From contig JAIRLS010000311.1 in the NCBI GenBank assembly GCA_031259205.1, positions 1 through 14,905 of the forward strand: a stretch of DNA of 14,905 nucleotides. The letters are read 5' to 3'. This DNA is from Bacteroidales bacterium. Lineage in GTDB: Bacteria; Bacteroidota; Bacteroidia; Bacteroidales; UBA4181. Below the pieces are notes generated by a model. The model had not been told where the DNA came from. It saw only the letters and a list, made by a program, of their open reading frames with translations, and did not search any database. Within the stretch, counting starts at the first letter, position 1, and the number at the start of each line of letters is the position of its first letter. Positions 6,659 through 14,278 of the stretch are shown one piece after another. The translations under genes and the position numbers were made by a program.

Positions 6659-7102
6659 TTATCGTTGCCCGCCTTTCGCTATACCGGCATTTTTCAGACT
6701 TTCCAGATAGCCTTGCAGGAGGATTGCGGCGCTCAGTTTGTCGATGTTGTCTTTCTTTCTCCGGTCTTTTTTCTTCATTCCACCTTCCAGCATGGCCTGC
6801 ACTGCCATTTTGGAAGTAAACCGTTCGTCCGCCGTCAGTACTTCAATGTGGGGGTATTCCTTTCTGAGACGTTGGACAAAAGGCGTGATATATTTCATCA
6901 TTGGGGAACTCTTTCCGTTGAGCCGGACGGGTTCACCGACAATGATGCGTTCTACGGCTTCCCGTGCGGTATATTGTTTCAGCCATTGCGGGAATTGTTC
7001 CGTAGGGATGGTTTCCAGCGGGCCGGCGATCATTTGCAGGGCGTCCGTAACGGCAAGTCCTGTGCGTTTGCAGCCATAATCAATAGCAAGAATGCGTCCC
7101 AC
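6659..7102 (-). CDS. ruvX: Putative pre-16S rRNA nuclease / Holliday junction resolvase YqgF
   Basis: A 147-residue RNase H-fold nuclease of the YqgF/RuvX family, implicated in 16S rRNA 5'-end maturation and formerly proposed as a resolvase. Acidic active-site positions are visible: D8 in ILAIDYG, E57 in VGEP (55-58), the DERFTS motif (92-97) and D121 in DNIDKLSAA. Length and N-terminus are standard. It begins 19 bases after the barrel-protein stop on the same strand, so the two are probably cotranscribed. Peptide deformylase, which I often associate with this gene in the phylum, is not next to it here. Confidence 0.93.
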   Translation of the reverse strand: MGRILAIDYGCKRTGLAVTDALQMIAGPLETIPTEQFPQWLKQYTAREAVERIIVGEPVRLNGKSSPMMKYITPFVQRLRKEYPHIEVLTADERFTSKMAVQAMLEGGMKKKDRRKKDNIDKLSAAILLQGYLESLKNAGIAKGGQR

Positions 7103-7121
7103 GTTGATATTGTTATTGATG

Positions 7122-8441
7122 TCAGAACAGGTAATTCAGTCCGATGTACAGTCCCGATTTGCCGTCGCGCCGGTTGGCGGCAAGCCCGTAGTTGATGTGC
7201 GCCACGAAATTGTGGTTCAGCGCTCCTGCGATACCTCCGCCATAGCTGAGGTGCAGTTTTTCTTTGTCTCCTTTTGCAAACCATTCTGCGGCTTCGGGGT
7301 AATGCTCGTCGTAGCTGAAATCGTAGTCATGCGTCACCATACCGAAATCCGAAAAGGCTGTTAAAGCGAGATAGATATGCTGTTTCCAGAGGAGTCCCTG
7401 TATGAATTTCCATCTCAATTCGATGTTGCCGTAAAAAATATCTTCTCCTACGACGCGGTTGCGCAGAACGCCACGTATGGTTTTCGCTCCGCCGAGGCCG
7501 TCGCGGGTGATGTTGGTATTGAAGACGTAGGGCAGCAGGTAGAAAGGGATGTTTCCGCCGAGTTTTGGCTGGTAGCTTACTCTTGCGGCAAGGTTGAGCG
7601 TTTCGTGCACTAAGGTGAAGTACTGCCGGTGCGTTATGGCCAATTTGACAAATCCGGGACGGTTGCCCATGAAGGAAGGGGCGGCCAGCAGGAATATTTC
7701 ACTCCAGAGGCCGCTCATCGGATTGGGTTCATTATCGCGCGTATCGTAAACGAGGCCTGATTTGAACAGGTAGTGTTTCCCGCCGTTTTTCTGTCCGGCG
7801 GATATGACGCCCCATTCCACGAATTTATCGTACAGTAGCGGCGTGTTTTCAGGCAGCCGGTCGGCTTCGTCTTTACCTTTGTTCAGTTTTTCGACGTTTA
7901 CGGAAGCGATTTTGAAACCATTGTGTTCGAATCCTGCCATCCAGCGAAGTTTTTTTCCGATAACGGCGCCTTGGAAGTCGGCGCGCAGGCGCAACATTCT
8001 CCGGTCGTGCCGGTAAAACATTCTTGAAATGTATTCCGGATCGTCCTGCGTTTCGAACTTCGGATGATAATAGGCCTTGTATCCGTTGAATCCGTAGAAA
8101 TCAACGGCTTGTTCGGTAAAGTAACTTGCTTCGGCGGTCAAGCGGACAGTTGGAATCAGAAATTCCGAATCGTAGATCATTTGCAGCAACCCGCTACCTT
8201 TGGTAGTACGAAAGCCTTCCATGTAGAGCGAATGACGGTATTTCGGATAGGTAGACCCGTCGCCGAACAGGTAAAAATTAACCAATGCGCCGTATTTAAA
8301 CCCGATGTCGGAGTCGAAAGCAATAGAAGGCAGTGCACCGAAAGTCAGGCCCTTTTTAACATGAAGGACACTATCGGCGGCTGTACACAAATGTTGCAGC
8401 CATAAACCCGTTACGAGTATCCATAATTTGCGTGTTTTCAT
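7122..8441 (-). CDS. Omp85/BamA-type outer-membrane beta-barrel protein lacking POTRA domains
   Basis: A 439-residue predicted outer-membrane protein. The signal peptide is MKTRKLWILV..CTAA with cleavage near residue 22. The rest is a barrel rich in alternating hydrophobic strands. It carries Omp85 signatures: YDTRDNEPNPMSG (232-244), TIRGV (321-325, the conserved VRGF-like loop-6 motif inside the barrel), YGNIELRWKF (337-346) and a terminal aromatic residue (Phe439). Only about 30 residues precede the barrel, so there are no POTRA repeats, unlike BamA or TamA. An in-frame extension to 8492 is rejected because it passes through the ppdK terminator hairpin and lacks a signal peptide. It is upstream of ruvX in the same unit. 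Role in surface assembly or transport is unknown; I would call it a surface-antigen-family protein. Confidence 0.85.
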   Translation of the reverse strand: MKTRKLWILVTGLWLQHLCTAADSVLHVKKGLTFGALPSIAFDSDIGFKYGALVNFYLFGDGSTYPKYRHSLYMEGFRTTKGSGLLQMIYDSEFLIPTVRLTAEASYFTEQAVDFYGFNGYKAYYHPKFETQDDPEYISRMFYRHDRRMLRLRADFQGAVIGKKLRWMAGFEHNGFKIASVNVEKLNKGKDEADRLPENTPLLYDKFVEWGVISAGQKNGGKHYLFKSGLVYDTRDNEPNPMSGLWSEIFLLAAPSFMGNRPGFVKLAITHRQYFTLVHETLNLAARVSYQPKLGGNIPFYLLPYVFNTNITRDGLGGAKTIRGVLRNRVVGEDIFYGNIELRWKFIQGLLWKQHIYLALTAFSDFGMVTHDYDFSYDEHYPEAAEWFAKGDKEKLHLSYGGGIAGALNHNFVAHINYGLAANRRDGKSGLYIGLNYLF

Positions 8442-8466
8442 TGTTACGGAAGGTACTGAACGGAGT

Positions 8467-8498
8467 AAAGACCCAACCGGTTCGCCGGTCAAGTCTTT
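8467..8498 (-). terminator. Hairpin terminator of ppdK
   Basis: On the minus strand, AAAGACTTGACCGG, loop CGAA, then CCGGTTGGGTCTTT form an uninterrupted 14-bp RNA stem when three G-U pairs are allowed. The same DNA read as plus-strand RNA has three C-A mismatches. It starts 17 bases after the ppdK stop. The U-rich end is inside the stem and no long U-tract follows. Confidence 0.65.
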
Positions 8499-8515
8499 AT
8501 TCTTTGGGGGTTATG

Positions 8516-11248
8516 CTATTTGTTACCTTTGATGGCGGCATGTGCGGCTGCCAGTCGTGCGATGGGCACCCGGAAGGGCGAACAACTGACGTAATTCAGG
8601 CCGATATGATGGCAAAACTCGACGGAACTCGGCTCGCCGCCGTGTTCGCCGCAGATGCCGACTTTCAGTTCCGGTCTGATGGAACGTCCGTTGACGGTAG
8701 CCATGCCGATGAGTTGTCCTACGCCTTTTTGATCGAGAATCTGGAAAGGATCGGCTTTCAATATGTTTTTTTCCAGATATACGGGCAGGAATTTGGCAAT
8801 ATCGTCGCGCGAATAGCCGAAAGTCATCTGCGTGAGGTCATTGGTGCCGAAGGAGAAAAATTCTGCCGATTCGGCGATTCTGTTGGCGGTAAGAGCGGCA
8901 CGCGGCACTTCAATCATGGTTCCGATTTTGAAATCGATGTGACTGTTGTATTCGGCGAATACTTTGTCTGCCGTGTTGCGGATAATCGTTTCCTGATATT
9001 TCAGTTCGTACAGGATACCGACCAGCGGCACCATGATTTCCGGGATAACTGCGATACCGCGTTTTTTCAGGTTGAGCGCGGCTTCGAGGATGGCGCGGGT
9101 TTGCATTTCGGTAATTTCCGGATAGGTATTGCCCAGCCGGCATCCCCGGTGTCCGAGCATCGGGTTAAATTCGTGCAGGCTTTCTACTTTTTCGCGTATC
9201 TTTTTTACGGAAATATTCATTACTTTGGCCATTTCTTCCTGTCCTTTTTCGTCGTGGGGGACAAATTCGTGCAATGGCGGGTCGAGCAGTCTTACGGTTA
9301 CCGGCAGACCTTGCATGGCTTCAAAAATACCTTCAAAATCGGCGCGTTGCAGGGGCAACAGTTTTGCCAGCGCTTTACGCCGTCCGTTTTCGTCGTCGGC
9401 AAGGATCATTTCGCGCATGGGGATGATTTTTTCGCCTTCAAAGAACATGTGTTCGGTGCGGCAAAGGCCGATTCCCTGAGCGCCGAAGTCGCGGGCTGTT
9501 TTGGCGTCGCGGGGGGTATCGGCGTTGGTACGTACTTGCAAGCGTGCGTGTTTGTTGGCTAACTTCATCAGTTCGGCGAAGTCTCCGCTCAGTTCGGCTG
9601 CTTTCGTTTTGATTTGGCCGCTGTAAACGTTGCCTGTCGAGCCGTCGAGAGAAATCCAGTCTCCTTCTTTGAGTGTTTGTCCTTTCACGGTAAGCGTGTG
9701 CGCCTTGTAGTCAATGAGCATATTTCCGGCGCCGGATACGCAGCATTTTCCCATTCCCCGTGCGACAACGGCTGCATGGGAGGTCATTCCCCCGCGTGCG
9801 GTAAGGATGCCTTCCGCTACATTCATTCCTTTGAGGTCTTCCGGAGATGTTTCCACACGTACCAGAATGTTTTTTTTGCCTTTGGCAGCCCAATCTTCGG
9901 CGTCTTCGGCGAAAAAGACGATCTGTCCGGTAGCGGCGCCCGGCGAAGCAGGCAAGCCTTGCGCTATCTTGGACGCTTTCGACAGGGCTTCCCTGTCAAA
10001 AACAGGATGCAACAACTCGTCCAGTTTCTGCGCTTCGCAACGCAGCAATGCGGTTTCTTCGTCAATCATGCCTTCGTGGAACATGTCCATGGCGATTTTC
10101 ACCATGGCTGCGCCGGTACGTTTGCCCGAACGTGTCTGCAACATCCACAGTTTGCCATCCTGAATGGTAAACTCGATGTCCTGCATGTCTTTATGGTGAT
10201 TTTCGAGGTGTTTCTGGGTATTAAACAAATCCTGATATACCGATGGCATGGATTCTTCCAGCGAAGGATATTTTGCCGCCCGTTCTTCTTCGGATACGTT
10301 GGCCAGTTTAGCCCACCGCTGCGAACCTGTTTTGGTGATTTGCTGGGGCGTACGGATACCTGCGACTACGTCTTCGCCCTGTGCGTTGATGAGGTATTCG
10401 CCGTTGAAAAGCGCTTCGCCCGTGCCGGCGTCGCGGGTAAAGGCCACGCCGGTGGCGGATGCGTTGCCCATATTCCCGAAGACCATTGCCTGCACATTGA
10501 CGGCGGTGCCCCATTCGGCCGGAATGTTGTTCAATTTGCGATAGAGGATAGCGCGATCGTTCATCCAACTGCCGAAGACCGCCATGACCGCTCCCCAAAG
10601 CTGTTCCCACGGATCGGCCGGAAAATCCCTGCCTGTTTTTTCCTTTACGGCTTTTTTGAAAAGGAGTACCAACTTTTTCAGATCATCGGTCGTCAATTCG
10701 GTATCCAGATGTATGCCTTTTTCTTCCTTAAGTTTTTCGATGATTTCTTCAAACGGGTCGAGGTCTTCTTTGGCGACGGGTTTCAGTTCGAGAACCACAT
10801 CGCCGTACATTTGTACGAAACGGCGGTACGAATCCCATGCAAAGCGGGGATTGCCCGATTTTGCCGCGATGGTTTCCACTGCTTCGTCGTTCAGGCCAAG
10901 GTTGAGGATGGTATCCATCATGCCGGGCATAGAGGCGCGTGCGCCCGACCGTACCGATACCAGCAGAGGATTCCTGTTATCGCCGAATTTTGCGCCGCTC
11001 ACGGCCGCTTCTACTTTTTGAACGGCTGCTTTTACTTCCTTCTCTATTTCCCGAATGACGGCTTCGCGTCCTACCTTATAATACAGGGCGCACACTTCGG
11101 TTGTAATCGTGAACCCGGGCGGAACCGGAATCCCTATCAGATTCATCTCGGCAAGATTGGCGCCTTTGCCGCCCAGCAACTCTTTCATCGAACCGTTTCC
11201 TTCGGCTGTTTTGTTTCCAAAAAAATATACTTGTTTCTCTTTTGACAT
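8516..11248 (-). CDS. ppdK: Pyruvate, phosphate dikinase
   Basis: A 910-residue enzyme interconverting pyruvate + ATP + Pi and PEP + AMP + PPi, used by many anaerobes in PPi-linked glycolysis or gluconeogenesis. Domains in order: the ATP-grasp nucleotide-binding domain (1-~380, with GGKGANLAEM 26-35), the phosphohistidine domain (GGMTSHAAVVARG 486-498, catalytic His491 with regulatory-type Thr489), and the C-terminal TIM-barrel PEP/pyruvate domain (RTEHMFF 597-603, FGTNDLTQ 800-807, GICGEHGGEPSS 864-875 with catalytic Cys866). The length and every key residue are normal, so the enzyme should be active. It has its own promoter at 11299-11329 and a terminator downstream. The PPDK regulatory protein is not in the window. 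Long open frames on the opposite strand are codon-bias shadows. Confidence 0.97.
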   Translation of the reverse strand: MSKEKQVYFFGNKTAEGNGSMKELLGGKGANLAEMNLIGIPVPPGFTITTEVCALYYKVGREAVIREIEKEVKAAVQKVEAAVSGAKFGDNRNPLLVSVRSGARASMPGMMDTILNLGLNDEAVETIAAKSGNPRFAWDSYRRFVQMYGDVVLELKPVAKEDLDPFEEIIEKLKEEKGIHLDTELTTDDLKKLVLLFKKAVKEKTGRDFPADPWEQLWGAVMAVFGSWMNDRAILYRKLNNIPAEWGTAVNVQAMVFGNMGNASATGVAFTRDAGTGEALFNGEYLINAQGEDVVAGIRTPQQITKTGSQRWAKLANVSEEERAAKYPSLEESMPSVYQDLFNTQKHLENHHKDMQDIEFTIQDGKLWMLQTRSGKRTGAAMVKIAMDMFHEGMIDEETALLRCEAQKLDELLHPVFDREALSKASKIAQGLPASPGAATGQIVFFAEDAEDWAAKGKKNILVRVETSPEDLKGMNVAEGILTARGGMTSHAAVVARGMGKCCVSGAGNMLIDYKAHTLTVKGQTLKEGDWISLDGSTGNVYSGQIKTKAAELSGDFAELMKLANKHARLQVRTNADTPRDAKTARDFGAQGIGLCRTEHMFFEGEKIIPMREMILADDENGRRKALAKLLPLQRADFEGIFEAMQGLPVTVRLLDPPLHEFVPHDEKGQEEMAKVMNISVKKIREKVESLHEFNPMLGHRGCRLGNTYPEITEMQTRAILEAALNLKKRGIAVIPEIMVPLVGILYELKYQETIIRNTADKVFAEYNSHIDFKIGTMIEVPRAALTANRIAESAEFFSFGTNDLTQMTFGYSRDDIAKFLPVYLEKNILKADPFQILDQKGVGQLIGMATVNGRSIRPELKVGICGEHGGEPSSVEFCHHIGLNYVSCSPFRVPIARLAAAHAAIKGNK

Positions 11249-11298
11249 TGAACTTTAACGTATTTAAAAAATAATAACTTTACTGCAATTTACGAACG

Positions 11299-11329
11299 CA
11301 AAAGTAATAATAAAATATGATTCGACAAA
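11299..11329 (-). promoter_or_regulatory. Promoter for ppdK
   Basis: TTTG (11329-11326), a 19-base spacer and TACTTTTG (11306-11299) on the minus strand are a full match to the Bacteroidetes consensus TTTG-N19-TAnnTTTG. This is the best promoter in the window. The transcript would have a leader of roughly 45 A/T-rich bases before the ATG at 11248. Confidence 0.8.
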
Positions 11330-11350
11330 AATATTTCCTGTTTTACTTGG

Positions 11351-11385
11351 AAAATAAAAAACCGCTCCCTTTGCGGAAGCGGTTT
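11351..11385 (-). terminator. Intrinsic terminator of the 4-TM membrane protein gene
   Basis: On the minus strand, AAACCGCT (11385-11378), an 11-base loop and AGCGGTTT (11366-11359) are followed by TTTATTTT (11358-11351). This is a classical Rho-independent structure, 33 bases after the stop at 11419 and just upstream of the ppdK promoter, separating the two units. Confidence 0.85.
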
Positions 11386-11418
11386 CTGTTATCAAATTGG
11401 CGCCGACGACAGCGACGT

Positions 11419-12000
11419 TCAGGATTTTGGACTCGTATTGTTGGCAATGGAGGCCAAAGCGCGACATCCTTCGGCGATAAAGCGCGATATGACAATAATC
11501 AGAAAACCCGTAATGGGCGCGACAATCATCGACGTAATGCCGGTGCCTGAAAACGGCAAGTCTGCCATGGAAGCGAGATAGGCGGCTTCTTCTCCGAGAA
11601 AAATCCAGCTAATAAGCGAAAACCCGAAACCGACAATCGCGATCCATACGCCCAGCCATTCGCCCAGTGTCTGGATAAAATGCGAAATTACGGGCGTGGC
11701 GGGAAACTCGCTGCCTTCTCGCGAGGTGAGCTGTACCTTTTCACGACGATCCCACCAAATTTGGAATCCTGCCCAACAAGCGGCTACTATAACCAGCCAT
11801 ATCAGCAAAAATGCAAAAACATATTTTGCCCCGGCATCGAAAACTCCGCCGTCAATGGCTTCATATAACATATAGAACGGTAATAACAGATTGATTACCG
11901 CCAACGCTGCATACAACCATCCGAATGGTTTGCGATATAACTTGCCGTCGTCGATATACGATAAAAACGGCTTAATAAAAGTGAAAAATTTTTCGTTCAT
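11419..12000 (-). CDS. Four-TM membrane protein of unknown function
   Basis: A 193-residue integral membrane protein I cannot assign to a named family. Four hydrophobic segments are visible: about 26-48 (WLYAALAVINLLLPFYMLY), 61-82 (VFAFLLIWLVIVAACWAGF), 112-135 (LGVWIAIVGFGFSLISWIFL) and 152-174 (ITSMIVAPITGFLIIVISRF). A polar, charged loop (82-110, DRREKVQLTSREGSEF) lies between TM2 and TM3. The N-terminus is amphipathic (FFTFIKPFLSYIDDGKLYRK), and no signal peptide or catalytic motif is seen. It is last in a same-strand group with the WG-repeat lipoprotein and the DUF1097-like gene and is followed by a strong terminator. A role with those neighbours is only inferred. Confidence 0.8.
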   Translation of the reverse strand: MNEKFFTFIKPFLSYIDDGKLYRKPFGWLYAALAVINLLLPFYMLYEAIDGGVFDAGAKYVFAFLLIWLVIVAACWAGFQIWWDRREKVQLTSREGSEFPATPVISHFIQTLGEWLGVWIAIVGFGFSLISWIFLGEEAAYLASMADLPFSGTGITSMIVAPITGFLIIVISRFIAEGCRALASIANNTSPKS

Positions 12001-12054
12001 GACTGTTTAGATATTAAAAGTGATATAATAAAGATTTAAAAGTAATTACAATTT

Positions 12055-12075
12055 AAAAAACGGTATTATTCCGTT
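12055..12075 (-). terminator. Weak hairpin at the end of the WG-repeat gene
   Basis: On the minus strand, AACGG, loop AATAATA and CCGTT are followed by TTTT. The 5-bp stem straddles the stop codon of the WG-repeat gene, whose TAA falls in the loop. It could attenuate readthrough into the 4-TM gene that starts 65 bases further on. Confidence 0.4.
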
Positions 12076-13691
12076 ATTTCAGAATCGGCTTTCGTTTGTG
12101 CCGTTGTATTTTTAAATTTAATGGTGACATTAATATAAGGGTTATTTTCCGATACGGAAATTTCCTGCGTGTCGTTGCTGTATTTCATCTGGTTTTTACC
12201 GGATTCTGCCGTACGGTTTTCCTGCAATTTTTTATCTATCAGATTCAAGATTTCGTCGGTGTGATTGCCCGACTTGATAGAGTAAGTATATGATTCGGGT
12301 TTGCGTTTGGCATTGAAAATATACTCGGTATATGACCACCAGCCTTTCGAAACTTTTTTGTCGTAGGGTGTTCCGTTTACCGTCAGGGTGTAGGTCACTT
12401 TTGTGCCGACGAGTTTATCCATCACTGCCGCGTGCGAATGGGTATATTTACCGAAAGCGTTTTGCCTGATGTTGAATCGATCCGAAATATCCTCGTAGGT
12501 GGAAGCGGCGGTCAAGCCTTCGGGCGAGTTGAAATCGAAGACCGCCACGACGTCTTCGGCGTTGAAATAGTCGGATTTCACCGTGTTGTATTCCGAATAG
12601 CCTTTCAGGTACGAAGAAATGTCTTCTGCTGCGGATTGGAACTGCGGATTGACGGCATAATTCCCTTTTTTGTCAATCATTCCGACCTGGTCGCCATTGG
12701 AAACGAGCGCCAGGTTGCCGCTGAAAGGCGTGGCTAATTCAAACTGCGGGTTGATCACGTATTTTCCGTTGCGGTCGATATACCCCCAGGCGTCGCCATT
12801 GTGGACTGCGGCAATGTAGCTGCCATAAAAGCCATGAGCGAGGTAGAACTGCGGATTGATGACAAACTGCCCTTTGTTGTTGCACCAGCCGTACTTACCG
12901 TCCTGCTCCACGAGAAACAAATTGCCGTCGGCTTCCATGTTATCGAACTGGGGGTTGATTACGTATTTTCCGTTTTTGTCGACGGCGCCGTATTTTTTGT
13001 CGACTTCCACGATTCCCAAGACGTTTACAAGTTTCTCAGTCCCGTCGAGCGCCACGACTGCCAAGCCGTTTACGAATTTCGTTGTCCTGTCGAATTGCGG
13101 ATTAATCGTAAATTCTCCTTTTGTGTTGATGTAGCCCCATTTGTGTGTTTCGGCGTCGAACGCCTCGCAAAGACCTTCGCTGAAATCGCCTGTCCTGCTG
13201 AATTTCGGCTCAATTTTCACTTTCCCGCTTTTGTCCACAAACCCATACAGGTTGTCGAAGTTGCAGAAAGCAGCGAATCCGTTGTGAAACGAGCGTACAT
13301 TCAAGGCCTCCTTTAAGGTGAATTTGACGTTGCCTTTCGAATCGATCGCGGCGGGCGCCTGATCTTCTTCTACTGTCCAGGCCAGACCTTCGCTGAAAGT
13401 GGTAGCAGACTTGTAGCGTTTTTCAGTTACAAATTCGCCTTTCGTGTTAATGTAACCCCATAAGTCGCTGCCTTCCGACCTTACCAGCGCTACGCCTCCC
13501 CGAAATACGGTAGCGCGGTCGAACTGCGGATTGATGACAATCACGCCTTTCCGGTTTACATATTCGTAGGTGTTGCCGCTTTTCACGGGATACAATTCGA
13601 TGTCGGAAACGGATGAACCTCCGCCGCAACTTGTAAATACGGCTGTCGCCATTAGCAACAGACTTAAACTGAATAAATTTACTCTTTTCAT
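12066..13691 (-). CDS. WG-repeat lipoprotein
   Basis: A 541-residue lipoprotein. The signal peptide ends in the lipobox FTSC (Cys22), followed by GGGSS. Residues 42-351 hold nine WG-type repeats, each of form (W/Y)GYI(D/N)xxGKxxINPQF, at about 42, 78, 113, 148, 185, 234, 267, 302 and 336. The third (AAIDSKGNVKF) is degenerate, and the linker before the sixth is longer. Residues 352-541 are non-repetitive and carry charged or aromatic segments (KGWWSYTEYIFNAKRKPESY 449-468). WG repeats are thought to form beta-propeller-like, partner-binding surfaces; no enzyme motif is seen. The start at 13691 was chosen because it directly precedes the signal peptide; the upstream frame adds only MSCILYMVYC. 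It begins 30 bases after the DUF1097-like stop. Confidence 0.9.
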   Translation of the reverse strand: MKRVNLFSLSLLLMATAVFTSCGGGSSVSDIELYPVKSGNTYEYVNRKGVIVINPQFDRATVFRGGVALVRSEGSDLWGYINTKGEFVTEKRYKSATTFSEGLAWTVEEDQAPAAIDSKGNVKFTLKEALNVRSFHNGFAAFCNFDNLYGFVDKSGKVKIEPKFSRTGDFSEGLCEAFDAETHKWGYINTKGEFTINPQFDRTTKFVNGLAVVALDGTEKLVNVLGIVEVDKKYGAVDKNGKYVINPQFDNMEADGNLFLVEQDGKYGWCNNKGQFVINPQFYLAHGFYGSYIAAVHNGDAWGYIDRNGKYVINPQFELATPFSGNLALVSNGDQVGMIDKKGNYAVNPQFQSAAEDISSYLKGYSEYNTVKSDYFNAEDVVAVFDFNSPEGLTAASTYEDISDRFNIRQNAFGKYTHSHAAVMDKLVGTKVTYTLTVNGTPYDKKVSKGWWSYTEYIFNAKRKPESYTYSIKSGNHTDEILNLIDKKLQENRTAESGKNQMKYSNDTQEISVSENNPYINVTIKFKNTTAQTKADSEITE

Positions 13692-13714
13692 ACAATATAC
13701 CATATACAATATAC
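13690..13714. repeat. Two direct copies of ATACAATATAC between the DUF1097-like and WG genes
   Basis: ATACAATATAC occurs at 13690-13700 and 13704-13714, separated by three bases. The first copy overlaps the WG-gene start codon. The segment is almost pure A/T and could be a small tandem expansion. It occupies most of the 30-base gap, so a copy-number change would alter the spacing ahead of the WG start. Confidence 0.55.
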
Positions 13715-13721
13715 AAGACAA

Positions 13722-14240
13722 TTATTTGTCAAAAAGTTTAGCCAGCAAAACTTTACCTGTAACAGTAATCCATCCGAACAGCAATCCGAGGAATCCGTAG
13801 ATAAGTTCTACCGTGACTGCAGAGCAAAGATTGTCCCCGGCGCCCGGCACATAATTGATGATCCCGAAAAAACATCCCGATGCAACAAACATCGACGGAA
13901 TATAATTCATCCACGGCACTTTGTCTAAATACAGCACAAAGAAAACAATAATAAATACCGCAATCGGGACGCAGAACCAGGGCGTGCATGAGAACAAGCC
14001 GGCAAGTTTAACAATACCGATTGAAAACGCAATACCGATAACGTATCCGATAGCGGCGCGTATCCCGTCTTTGGCGGTACCCGTGAAAAAATACACTGCC
14101 CACGCTACGAACGCGATATAAGTAAACCCTTTTTCGCTACCGACAGGCATGCACCCTTTAATCAACTGGTCGATGCAGACAATTACAAAAGCAAGCAAAG
14201 CCGTATAAGCCGAACCTACTGCAAAAGAAACATTTTTCAT
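13722..14240 (-). CDS. DUF1097-like six-TM membrane protein
   Basis: A 172-residue inner-membrane protein with six hydrophobic segments at about 5-25, 38-55, 60-85, 88-106, 112-134 and 142-166. There is little else outside the membrane. Length, topology and the FVAWAVYFFTG and GLLFGWITV segments resemble the DUF1097 family (E. coli YcdZ type), whose function is unknown; this assignment is from memory and moderate. The charged residues inside otherwise hydrophobic regions (D24, K28, K57, D58) and the paired cysteines C84/C89 may matter. It is first of a same-strand set with the WG lipoprotein and the 4-TM protein. No convincing promoter is visible in the 38-base A/T-rich gap after the ThuA-like gene. 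Confidence 0.75.
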   Translation of the reverse strand: MKNVSFAVGSAYTALLAFVIVCIDQLIKGCMPVGSEKGFTYIAFVAWAVYFFTGTAKDGIRAAIGYVIGIAFSIGIVKLAGLFSCTPWFCVPIAVFIIVFFVLYLDKVPWMNYIPSMFVASGCFFGIINYVPGAGDNLCSAVTVELIYGFLGLLFGWITVTGKVLLAKLFDK

Positions 14241-14278
14241 ACTTTTTTGGTTTTTATATTACACATACAATGAATTAA

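Noticed and set aside
8442..8492. Longer N-terminus for the Omp85-type barrel protein
   Set aside because: The extension runs into the ppdK terminator hairpin and would hide a normal signal peptide that begins at the ATG at 8441.
9614..11245. 543-codon open frame on the plus strand opposite ppdK, and a 376-codon frame at 8432-9562
   Set aside because: Both are fully antisense to a complete, motif-rich ppdK. Their translations are rich in Phe, His and Arg and lack recognisable domains, as expected of a codon-bias shadow.
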